Positions 40,408 through 50,997 of a stretch of 64,000 bases of DNA are shown piece by piece. The position numbers were made by a program, and so were the translations under genes. The notes beneath the pieces were generated by a model. It worked only from the letters and a program-made list of their open reading frames with translations. It was not told the DNA's origin and ran no database searches. Origin of the DNA: Muscardinus avellanarius (Eukaryota; Chordata; Mammalia; Rodentia; Gliridae); NCBI GenBank assembly GCA_963383645.1, contig OY726563.1, forward strand, positions 41,682,331 through 41,746,330, given 5' to 3'. Position 1 is the stretch's first letter. Every line of letters starts with the position of its first letter.

Positions 40408-41395
40408 CATTGGATCTGAGAGTTTGGAAATTACACTCCTTAGTTTAGCCCTGTCCCCAGGAAATTACACTCCTTAGTTTAGCCCTGTCCCCAGGAGGCA
40501 CCTTGAATCAGAGGTGCTGAAGGCTATGAGGGGCAGGAGGGAAGAACAGTAAGGGGGAAGGATTGTGACCAGGATAGGATTCCTAAGGAGGTCCTGTAAA
40601 TGGGTTCAGGTCGTGATGGTCCTTGATGTCCTTACAGAAAAATATTTTGTGTGTATGTATGGTACTGGGGATTGAACCCAGAGGCATTCTACCTCCGAGC
40701 TACACCCCAAGCCAGCCCTAAGTTTTTCTTTAAATTTGGAAACAGGGTCTCACTAAGTTGTGGAGAGCCTCACAAAGTTCTCAGGCTAGACTTGAACCCA
40801 CGATCCTCCTGTCTCAGGCTCCCAAGTATTGGGATTACAGGTCTGCCTGTTTTAGAAAGAAATTTAAAGGAAGGTCATAGTGAGGCACAGATTGATTTTA
40901 TTGGGATAAGGGAGGAAGTACACATTCTGACAGTCAAGGTAGAGTGAAGTCATTGAAGTGGAGCATGATTTAGTAATGCTCCTCTTCAAATTATTTAATT
41001 TTGTAAAGAGGATCTACAGCAGCCAGGTGAGGTGGCACAGGCTTGTAATCCCAGCATTCGGGAGGCTGAGACAGGAGGATCCCAGTTCGCAGACAGTCTC
41101 TCCTACTTGTTGAGTTCCTCTGCATCATAGCAAGACCCTGGGTTCCATCCCCAGTACCGCCAAAACAAAAACAAGAGCCACATCTTAGCTAGAATATTTA
41201 CCATGGGTAATCTATAGTATAGGGATATGATCTAAGAAGGTGTTTTTAGCTTTTTGTGTTGGAGACTGGATATATTATTATAATTGTTACCTACTGGAGG
41301 TTGTTTTCTTTTATCTTTTGTATTCTTTGAGGTATTGGGGCTTGAACTCAGGGACATTCTACCTCCCAAGCTACACACCCAGAGTCAGGACATGG
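39750..41395. repeat. SINEs, (TC)n(AC)n and a short tandem duplication
   Basis: Inverted copies near 39760-39960 and 40650-40850, plus copies near 40030-40200 and 41020-41160. A (GTCTCT)n/(CT)n/(CA)n tract lies at 40318-40406. 40427-40494 is two exact 34-bp copies. 40495-40640 and 40850-41015 are unique. Confidence 0.82.
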
Positions 41396-41790
41396 GCTAA
41401 TAGAAACATCTAATGAATAAATACATTGAGTCTTGTGAGAAAGCCCCAAGAAGGGTCAAAATCTTTCACGCAGTGTGCTTTGGACTAAGATGTGGCCTTG
41501 GCTGTATTCTTGTGCTTTCTGCCAAATGTTTTAATCAATCAGCCCTAGGAAAAAATGTATATATTTCTTGTAACCATGCAGACTTTGTTGCAGAAGACCT
41601 TGACTTGGTTATTTCTGAGAATGTAATCCATTGTGCTATGTGAATAGTGTTATCACATAGTCTATAACCTCTAATAACCTCCTGGGTCCCGCTGGGGTAT
41701 AAAACCTTGCAGGTCCCAGAATAAAATTGGCTAATACATCAAGACTTTAGTATGTCTCATCAGTCCTGGTTCAACACCAACCTAGAGAGT
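41395..41790 (+). mobile_element. LTR-like segment with TATA and poly(A) signals
   Basis: This unique block interrupts an inverted SINE. It contains gggtataaaacc near 41696 and cagaataaaattgg near 41719, followed about 50 nt later by cagtcctggttcaacacca. This is the promoter/poly(A) spacing of an LTR read on the plus strand. A 76-codon open frame (41413-41643) covers part of the putative U3 and resembles nothing I recognise. Boundaries are approximate. Confidence 0.45.
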
Positions 41791-41809
41791 GGTGATCTAT
41801 ACCCCAGCC

Positions 41810-42105
41810 CTATTTGTTTTTTTTTTTTTTTTGCCATACTGAGGATGGAACACAGGAGCATTCAACTTCTGAGGTACACCCCAGCCCTATTTTTTATTGC
41901 TTATTTTGAAACTGGGTCTCACTAAGTTGTGGTGGGTCTCACTAAGTAGCTGAGACTGTCTGCGAACCATGAACCTCCTGTCTCAGCCTCCCAAATGCTA
42001 GGATTACAAATGTGCGCCACCATGCCTGGCTACTGAACCTTTTTTTTTGCAGGTCTGGGGATGGAACCCAGGGTCATTCTACCTCTGAGCTACACCTCCA
42101 GCCCT

Positions 42106-42156
<51 letters not shown>

Positions 42157-43610
42157 TACTTGGGATGGAACCCAGGGACCTTCTAACTCTGAGCTATACC
42201 CCTAGCTCTACTTTTTATTCTTTCTGAATCAGGGTCTCACTGAGTTGCAAAGGGCCTCACTATGTAGCTGAGGCTGGCCACGAACCTTCATCTTCTTGTC
42301 TCAGCCTCCCAAATGCTGGGATTACAAGTGTGTGCCACCACGCCCAGCTTCCCAGCCCTATTTCTTATTCTATTTATTTATTTTTGTGGTACTGGGGGTG
42401 GAACCCAGGGAATATCTACCTCTGAGCTATACTCCCTGACCTATTTTATATTTTATTTGGAAACGGTCTCAATAAATTGCTGGAAGCCTTACTAAGTAGC
42501 TGAGCCTGGCTTCAAGCCTTGTGATCCTCCTGTCTCAGCCTCCCAAGTGCTGGGATTACAAGTGTGCGCCACCACGCCCAGCTCTTTATTTTGAAACAGG
42601 GCTTTATTATGATGTGGAGGCCTCCCTAAGTAGCTGAGGATGGCCTTGAACCTGCTGCCTCAGCCTCCCAAATACTGGGGTTATAAGCATGTGCTACCAT
42701 GCCTGGTTTAAAGGAAACTTTTTTTGTGTGTGTGTGTGGGGATACTGGGTATTAAATCCAGGGTTATTCTACCACTTAGCAACAGCCCCACCTCCTCCAC
42801 CTTTCGTTTTTGAAACAGGGTCTTGCTAGGTTTCTGAGAATCTTGCTAAATTGCTGAGGCTGATCTTGAATTCGCAACCCTCCTGGTCTCAGTCTCCCAA
42901 GTACTGGGATTACCGGTTTACATCAGCATGCCTGACTTCACAATTTCTTCCGATTTCACCGAGTGTGGTGCCGCACACTTGTAATCCCAGTATCTGGAAG
43001 GCTGAGACTGGAGGATTGTGGTTTGCAGACAGCCTTAGCTACTACTTAGTAAGGACCTCCACACTTATTGAGACCCTGTTTCAAATTAAAGAATAAGCCG
43101 GGTGTGGTGGCGCAGGCTTGTAATCCCCGCGCTTGGGAGGCGGAGACAGGAGGATCGCCCTGGTTCAGAGCCAGCCTCGCTGTTTTAAGAGACCCTGTTT
43201 CCAAATAAAAATATAAAATAGGTCTGGGAGTGTAGCCCAGAGGTAGAAGGGCTTCCAGGAACCCCAGATCCACCAAAAAAAATTAAAGAATAAAAATTAT
43301 GTCTGCCGGGCGTGGTGGCGCACGCTTGTAATCCCAGCATTCGGGAGGCTAAGACCGGAAGCTCACGGTTTGCGGACAGTCTCAGCTACTTAGTAAGGTC
43401 CTCCGCAACTCAGTGAGACCCGGTTTCAAAATAAAGAATAAAAAATTGGGCAGGGGGTGTAGCTCGGAGGTCAAATGCCCCTGGGTTCTATCCCCAGACC
43501 CGGAAAAATAAAAAAAATATGGAAGGAGGTGTAGCTCAGAGGTCGAATGACCCTGGTTTCCATCCCCAGACCTGCCACAAAAAAAAAAAAAAAAAAAACA
43601 AAAAAACTTC
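41810..43610. repeat. SINE block with (TG)n
   Basis: Inverted copies near 41820, 42045, 42375 and 42590; (TG)n at 42109-42154. A plus copy lies near 42955, a plus rewritten-tail copy at 43095-43275, and a plus copy with the 'gggcagggggtgtagctc...cccagaccc' tail at 43302-43505. Confidence 0.85.
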
Positions 43611-43611
43611 C

Positions 43612-43915
43612 GATTTGGGAAAATAGGCTTTCAGTCCCTGTGGTGTGAAAGAAGCCAAATTGGACAGACTGTACCAGTCACAGTCCTCAGCTTTTGGGAG
43701 GCCTCTGGGGAATTCCTGCGCTGCCAGGCATTGTTGCTGCATTGGCCTCCGTGGCAGTAGCTGCTGGCAGATGCCAGGCACCATGCCCAGAGGAAACAGC
43801 GCAGAATCAGTGTCATTAGCAATCAGTCTTTTGGGGGGAACAATGAACAAAGGGCAGATTGGACAGGGCTCCTTACAGTGTGTTTGCTTCTGAAGCCCTA
43901 TCCTCAAAACTACAA
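43612..43915. other. Unassigned unique segment
   Basis: About 300 bp of balanced-composition DNA between SINEs. Both strands keep an open frame of 80-120 codons, but none resembles a protein I know. It could be an exonised or retroposed fragment or an old repeat. Confidence 0.3.
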
Positions 43916-43924
43916 ACGTGTGCT

Positions 43925-46027
43925 AACATGTCCGGCCTTCCAGCCCTATTTATTTTTTATTTTTGTGGTGATGAGGATTGAACTCAGGACATTCTGTCTC
44001 CGAACTATAACACCAGACCAACTGGTGTTATACTTTTTAAAACGTGGAAACAGGGTCTTGCCAAGTTGTGGAGGGTCTTACTAAGTTGCTGAAGCTGGCT
44101 TCTTCCTGTCTCAGCCTGCGATCTTCCTGTCTCAGCCTCCCAAGTACTGGGATTATAAGCCTGTGCCACCACACCCAGCTATTGGTTCCATTTTCAAATG
44201 GAGGCTGGACAGAAACATTAACTCCATGAAATCTGAAGTTGATGAAATATCTATTTTATTTTATTAATTTTTTGTGGAACCGGGAATGGAACCCAGGGTC
44301 TTTCTACCTCTGGGCTACACTCCCAGACCTATTTTATATTTTATTTGGAAACAGGGTCTCACTGAGTTGCTGAGAGCTTCATTAAGTAGCTGAGGCTGGC
44401 TTCGAACCCGTGCGATCCTCCTGTCTCAGCCTCCCAAGTGCAGGGATTACAAGTGTGTGCCACCATGCCCAGCTTTCTATTTTATTATTTAATTTTGGTA
44501 CTGGGGATTAAACCCAGAGGCAGTCTACCTCTGAGTCATACCCCCAGGCCCATTTTTTATTTTTTGTTAGAAACAGGGTCTCATTAGGTGATGAGAGTCT
44601 CACTGCTTGCTGAGGCTATCCTCCACCCTGTGATCCTCCTATCTCAGCCTCCTAAGTACTGGGATTACAGGTGTGCACCACCACACCCAGCTTTGAAAGA
44701 TCTATTTGAGTACACTGGCACATGGAAGAGATGCAGGGGATGTCTGAAATAGCCAGGTCGTGCCATTTGCCTTTCGTTCTCTGGAGAGCTTTCAGCCTTC
44801 TTGGTGGAGAGACAGTTATCATGAGTTGTTTATTATGATGTCAAAAAACAGTCCGCCGGGCGTGGTGGCGCACGCTTGTAATCCCCGCGCTTGGGAGGCA
44901 GAGACAGGAAGATCGCGCAGGTTCGAAGCTAGCCCCGTGCGCTGGCTTAGGAGACCCTGTTTCCAAATAAAAAAAATGTAAAAATAGGTCTGGGAGTGTA
45001 GCCCGGAGGTAGAAGGGCTTCCAGGAACCCCAGTACCACCAAAAAAAAAAAAAAAAAAAAAACAGATAGTCCTTGCCTGGGTAAAGTATATACAGTATAG
45101 GAAACTGACTACACAACATGTCATGGTGGGACACTCAAGAAGTTGAAAAATAAACACACATATAGTCCCAGATACTCAAGAGGCTGAGTCAGGAGGATTG
45201 CTTGTACCTAGGAGTTCAGGGCCAACCTGGACAACATAGCAAGATCCATTTGTTTTAGTGCTGAGAATTGAACCCAGAGGCATTCTACCCTGAGCTATAC
45301 CGCCAGCCCTATTTTTTTTATTTTTATTTTGAAACAGGGTCTTACTATGTTTGAGAGTGTCATTACTTGTAGAGGTTGTCCTTGAACCTGCGAATCCTCC
45401 TGTCTCAGCCTCCCAAGTACTAGGATTGCATGCCTGTGCCACCATGCCTGGATAGCAAGATCCATCTAAAAACAAAAACAAAAATACAAGTGCTTGCTGT
45501 GGGGTGTATGACTGTAATCCTAGTACTTGGGAGGCTGAGATAGGAGGATCTCAGGTTTGAGTTCAGCCTCAGCAACTTAGGGAGACCTTCAGCAACTTAG
45601 CAAAACTCTCTTTCAATATAAAAGATAAAACCAGCTGGGCATGGTGGTGCACTCTTGTAACCCCCGTGCTTGGGAGGCAGAGACAGGAGGATCACTCAGG
45701 TTCAAAGCCAGCCTCACTGGCTTAAGAGACCCTGTTTCCAAATAAATAGGTCTGGGAGTGTAGCCCGGAGGTAGAAGGGTTTCCAGGAACCCCAGTACCA
45801 CCAAAAATAAATAAAAATAAAATAATTAAATAAATGATAAAACCAGTACTTAGGAGTCTGAGATATGAGGCTCACAGGTTCACATCCAGCCTTAGCTACT
45901 TAGCAAGGGCCTCTGCAACTTAGTGAGATCCTGTTTCTAAATAAAGAATTTAAAAAATCAGGCTTGAGGTGTAGTTCAAAGGTAGAATATCTCTGGGTTC
46001 CATCCCTAGTACTGCAAAAATAAATAA

Positions 46028-46070
<43 letters not shown>

Positions 46071-46135
46071 AAAGATAAAATAGGGCTGGGGTTGTAGGTT
46101 GGAGATAGAATGCCCCTGGGTTCCATCCCCAGTAC
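43925..46135. repeat. SINE block including a split 7SL-type monomer
   Basis: Inverted copies near 43940, 44270 and 44490. A plus rewritten-tail copy lies at 44853-45050 and another at 45633-45805. An older B1/FLAM-like monomer (45160-45249, agtcccagatactcaagagg) is split by an inverted SINE (45250-45451) with 14-bp duplications atagcaagatccat at 45236-45249 and 45452-45465. 44700-44850 is unique. An (AAAT)n tract lies at 46022-46070. Confidence 0.85.
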
Positions 46136-46139
46136 CAAA

Positions 46140-46480
46140 CCAAAAACACGCCTGCTTGGAATTTCAGGAGCAGTGTGTACAATCCCAAGGAGGACTGTAG
46201 AACAGGACTGTCTAACTTATCAGCCCTGTTTAGCCAATAATGAAAAGAGAAGAATTCTAGAATCGATCAAGGATGACAAATTGAATTGTTCTGTGGCAAC
46301 TGTACTTCATGTTATAGTTATCATATTGGAAGGTTTTTCTAAATCATTCCTTACTAGGCATGTGGCCCCTGATCTAGGCAACTCCATGCTTTTTCTACTC
46401 CTGTTCAGTTTGGCTATAAACTGCAGTTTGCCTTTGCTCAGCAGAGATAGCAACTTACCTTATTAATTTTTATGCTGATA
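46140..46480. other. Unassigned unique segment
   Basis: About 340 bp with no SINE match. A 118-codon open frame (46110-46466) begins in SINE sequence and has no recognised relative. A tataaac motif near 46413 could be part of an LTR, but no boundaries are visible. Confidence 0.3.
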
Positions 46481-46699
46481 GAAATAGAATGAAGGGCCCC
46501 ATGGCTGCTAGTCAAGAACTGTACCACTGAGCTACATCCAAGCCTCAATTTACCTGTATTATTTAAGTTTATGTCCCTGAACCCAGGGACATTTTATCTC
46601 TGAAATATATCCCCAGCCCTATTTTATTTTTATTTTTACTTTTTTGTGGTACTGGGGATTGAACCCAGAGGCATTTTACCTTTGAGCTACACCCAAGTC

Positions 46700-46728
46700 T
46701 GATTTTCTTTTTCTTTCTTTCTTTCTTC

Positions 46729-46779
<51 letters not shown>

Positions 46780-47110
46780 TTTTTTCTTTCTTCCTTCCTT
46801 CCTTCCTTCCTTCCTTCCTTCCTTCCTTCCTCTCTCTTTCTTTCCCTTTCCCCTCCCTCCTTCCTTCCTTCCTTTTTTTTTTTTTGCAGTACTGTGGGTG
46901 GGACCCAGGGGCATTTGCCTCTGAGGTACACCCTACTTCTGAGTTATACCCCCAGCCCTATTTTTTATTCTTTATTCTGAAACCGGGTCTCACTGAGTTG
47001 CAAAGGGCCTCACTAAGTAGCTGAGGCTGTCCACCAACCGTGATCCTCCTGTCTCAGCCTCCTGAGTGCTGGGATTACAACTGTGCTCCACCATGTTAGG
47101 CTCCTGATTT

Positions 47111-47187
<77 letters not shown>

Positions 47188-47200
47188 TTTCTTTTTTGTG
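46700..47200 (-). repeat. Long (TTTC)n/(TTCC)n polypyrimidine tracts around inverted SINEs
   Basis: Pure pyrimidine runs at about 46703-46880 and 47108-47196, each grown from the A-tail of an inverted SINE. Such mirror-symmetric runs can form triplex (H) DNA. Confidence 0.9.
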
Positions 47201-48099
47201 GTAATGGGGATGGAACCTAAGGGCATTCTACCTCTGAGCTACACCCCTAGCCCAATTTTTTAAATTCTTTTTTATTTTTTTGGTGGTACTGGGGATGGAA
47301 CCCTTCTACCTCTGGGCTACACACCCAGACCTATTTTTTATATTTTATTTGGAAACAGGGTCTCTTAAGCCAGCGTGTACTTGTGCTATCCTCCTCTCTC
47401 CACCTCCCAAGCACAGGGATTGTAAATGTGCGCCACCACGCCGGCTTTATTTTGAAACTGGGTCTCACTGAGTTCCAAAGGGCCTCACTAAATAGTAGCT
47501 GAGGCTGTCCTCAAACCATGATCCTCCCATCTCAGCCTCCCAAATGCTGGGCTTACAAGCATGCACCACCACACATGGCTAATCCTGATTTTTTCTTTTT
47601 TTTTTTGCAGGTCTGGGGATGGAACCCAGGGGCATTTGACCTCCGAGCTATACCCCCTACCCTATTTTTTAAAATTTATTTTTATTGGTGCATTGTAATC
47701 ATACATCACATTGGAATACAAGACTTGAGAAGATATATAAGCACACATCATCCAATTAGCCCTCATCCAGTCCCCATCCCATTCCCTCCCCCTCCCTGAT
47801 CCCATGCTTGTTTGGTGATTAACTTTGATACATTTGTTTATGTACCTCCTGCTTTTTAAAGAGACTCCATACTCCCCTATTCCATACCCTCTGATTGGTC
47901 ACCTTAATTGCTTCACTAAAGGGCCCTTTCTATAACTCGACCACTTCCTGTTGCACCTTTCCTCCTAGTTATTGCTGATTAGGGGAAGCATCTGGTTTTA
48001 ATTTTCTGCGATATTTCTCTGTGCATGCCGCGTTGCAAATACCGATCCTATTCTTGACGGCCCCAGTTGTGTCCTGGCTACCCGGTGGACTGATCCAGA

Positions 48100-48700
48100 C
48101 CTCGCTGGCTCAAGCAGAGGCCTTGCCTCATGGGAGGCCTCGATTCTGGTCTCTCTGACCCCGACGCTGACCTAACCCCTCAGCTGGCTCCAATCCCAGC
48201 CTTGGAGGCCCCAGCACAGGCCTTGTCTCACGGCAGGCTCTGATGTCGGCCTCGCTAGCTCCAGCACCGGCCTAACCCCTCGGCAGGCTCCAATCCCAGC
48301 CTCAGAGGCCTCAATAGCAGCCTTGCCTCATGGAAGGCTTCAATGACGGCCGCTGGCCCTGGCCCTGGCCTAACCCCTCGGCAGGCTCTGATCCCGGCCT
48401 CGGAGGCCCCACACCAGCCTTGCCTCATGGCTGGCTCCGATCCCGGCCTTGCTGGCCCCGGCACCGGCCTGACCCCTTGGCAGGCTCCGATCCCGGCCTT
48501 GGAGGCCCCAGCACCGGCCTTGCCTCACGGCAGGCTCCGATCCCAGCCTCGCTGGCCCCAGCACCAGCCTAACCCCTTGGCAGGCTCTGATCCTGGCCTC
48601 GGAGGCTCCAGCACTGGCCTTGCCTCACGACAGGCTCCAATCCCAGCTTTGCTGTGTCCGTCGCCGGCCTCCCCCCTCGGCAGGCTCTAATCCGAGCACC
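48100..48700 (-). repeat. VNTR-B, ~12 units of 50 bp in an alternating 100-bp higher-order pattern
   Basis: The 50-bp unit contains ggcaggctccgatccc. One variant continues with cggaggcccc and ccttgcctcac, the other with cgctggcccc and cctaacccct. The two alternate, giving a 100-bp period. The ends at both sides are more diverged. Confidence 0.88.
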
Positions 48701-49250
48701 CTCTTCGCCCAACCATTTGTCCCACGTTCTCGAGGGTGTGTGGTGGTAGCATTCTTCCTCTGGGGTCATTACTTCAAAGGTTCCAGGTGTAATGCATCAG
48801 ATCTCTGCCTCCCCTGAGTACTGGCCACTGCCATTGCCACTGCCTCCACCATTTCAAATCTTTCCCAAGCTCTTTTTCCACTCTGAATGTTGTCCAGTGT
48901 TCCTGAGCATGTGTGACAGTAGCATTTGACCTTTGGTGTAATTTCTCCAAAATAAAAAAATAAGGTTGGTAGGGTCTGATTTCTGCTTCTCCTGAATACA
49001 AGTCTTCACCGCCAACACGGACACCACTTTCAGCACCGCCTGTCTCCTTGGTCTCTGCTAAAGTCTCTCTCCTTACAGGTGATGTCAAGATTCTTAACAA
49101 TGTAGAGAAGAAGCAGTCCTCTTTAGCGGGGAATTTCCCCAATAATTCCAGTTCATTTGTATAAGTTTTGTTTGCATCTCCAGTATCCTGGCATCCGCCA
49201 CAGCCTCCTTGACCCCTGTCCGATATTTTCTTTTTCTTTTCTTTTTTTAC

Positions 49251-49781
49251 AGGGTCCTTCCGGGTGGAAAGGGGGTCGCCTGGGGTGCCCCACCAGCGCC
49301 TGCCCACCCGCCCAGGGTCGGGGAAAGAGGCCCAGGTCCTTCCGGATGGAAGGGGGTCACGGAAGGGTGCCCCGCCAGAGCCTGCCCACCCGCCCTGGGT
49401 CTGGGCCAGAGGCCCGGACCACAGGGTCCTTTCGGGTGGGGAGTAGGTCACCTAGGGGTTCCCTGCCAGCGCCTGCCCACCCGCCCAGGGTCGGGGCCAG
49501 AGGCCCAGACCACAGGGTCCTTCCGGGTGGAAAGGGGGTTGCCTAGGGGTGCCCGCCAGTGCCTGCCCACCCGCCCAGGGTAGGGGCCAGAGGCCCGGAC
49601 CACAGGGTATTTCCGAGTGGAAAAGGGGTCGCCTAGGAGTTCCCCGCCAGCGCCTGCCCACCCACCCAGGGTTGGGGCCAGAGGCCCAGACCACAGGGTC
49701 CTTCCGGGTAGAGAGGGTGTCGCCTAGGGTTGCCCTGCCAGCGCCTGCCCACCCGCCCAGGGTCGGGACCAGAGGCCCGGA
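49251..49781 (-). repeat. VNTR-A, six units of about 84-91 bp
   Basis: On the plus strand the units start at 49251, 49335, 49423, 49513, 49603 and 49694, each with agggtccttccgggtgga-like and gcctgcccacccgcccaggg-like blocks. Units are GC-rich and differ by scattered substitutions. They form the 5' part of the composite element. Confidence 0.9.
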
Positions 49782-49797
49782 CCCTACCCTATTTTTT

Positions 49798-50963
49798 ATT
49801 CTTTATCTTGAAACCGGGTCTCACTGAGTTGCAGAGGGCCTCACTAAGTAGCTGAGGCTGTCCGCGAACCGTGATCCTCCAGGTTTCAGCCTCCCGAATC
49901 CTAGGATTACAAGTGTGCGCCACCACGCCCGGCTAAATTATTCCTTTTTTTTTTTTTTTTTTTTTTGGTGGTACTAGGTGTGGAACCCAGAGGCTTTCTA
50001 CCTCCGGGCTATACTCCCAGACCTTTTTAAATTATTATTATTGTTTTATTTGGTAACAGGGTCTCGCTAAGTTGCTGAAAGCCTCACTAAGTAGCCGAGG
50101 CTGACTTCGAACCTGTGGGATCCTCCTGTCTCAGCCTCCCAAGCGCAGGGATTACAAGCGTGCGCCACCATGCCTGGCTTTAATCCTGATTTTCTTATTT
50201 GGAAACAGGTTCTCACTAGGTTGATTTGAATCACACTACTTGCTGAGGCTGTCCTCAAACCTGTGATTCTCCTGTCTAAGCTTCCCAAGTACAGGGATAA
50301 CAAGAGGTGTGCTACCACACCCAGCTTATTTTTAATTTTGAAACCACGGTTGCTACATTTTTGAGTTTCACTACTTGATAAGGCTGTCCTTGAACCTGTG
50401 ATCCTCCTGTCTCAGTCTCCCAAGTACTGGAATTATAGGAAAGTGCCACCATGCCTGTCTTATTCTTTTTACTACTGGGGATGGTACCCAGGGGTCATTC
50501 TACCCCTGAGCTACACCTCTAGCCCTATTTTGTATTCTTTATTTTTCTTCATTTTTTTATTTTTTGCAAGTCTGGGGATGGAACCCAGGGGCATTTGCCT
50601 CCGAGCTACACCCTCTGCCCTATTATTTATTCTTTATTTTTGAAACAGGGTCTCACTGAGTTGCAAAGGGCCTCACTAAGTAGCTGAGGCTGCCCACGAA
50701 CTGCGATCTTCGTCTCAGCCTCCCAAATGGTGGGATTATAACCATATGCCACCATGCCCTGTTTAGTTTTTTATTCTTTATTTGGAAGCAGGGACTCACT
50801 AAATTGCTGAGGCTGGCTTTGAACCTGTGATCCTCCTGTTTCAGCCTTCCAAGTACTGGGATTACAAGTGTGCATGATCACACCCAGTTCTACCTGTATT
50901 TATTTAAATTTGTGGTACTGGGAATGACACCCAGGGACGTTCTACCTCCGAAATACACCCACA

Positions 50964-50997
<34 letters not shown>

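Larger units (their letters stand above)
47671..49781 (-). mobile_element. Composite VNTR-bearing non-LTR retroelement, 2.1 kb
   Basis: Read on the minus strand from 49781 there is: six ~90-bp tandem units (49781-49251); a ~530-bp non-repetitive block (49250-48720) with an internal imperfect duplication; about twelve 50-bp units (48700-48100); a short unique part; and an L1-like 3' end (about 47985-47671). The 3' end has a G-rich tract, AATAAA at 47686-47681 and an A-rich terminus. The whole is flanked by the 16-bp direct repeat ccctaccctatttttt at 47655-47670 and 49782-49797. The two flanks rejoin into one inverted SINE, so the parts entered together. No reverse transcriptase or ORF1 is visible, so it is non-autonomous. 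It may be an internally deleted L1 with a VNTR-type 5' UTR, or an SVA-like composite. I cannot name a known family. Confidence 0.75.

Noticed and set aside
48100..48700. Regularly spaced repeats resembling a CRISPR array
   Set aside because: Units are contiguous with no spacers and the genome is mammalian; this is a minisatellite.
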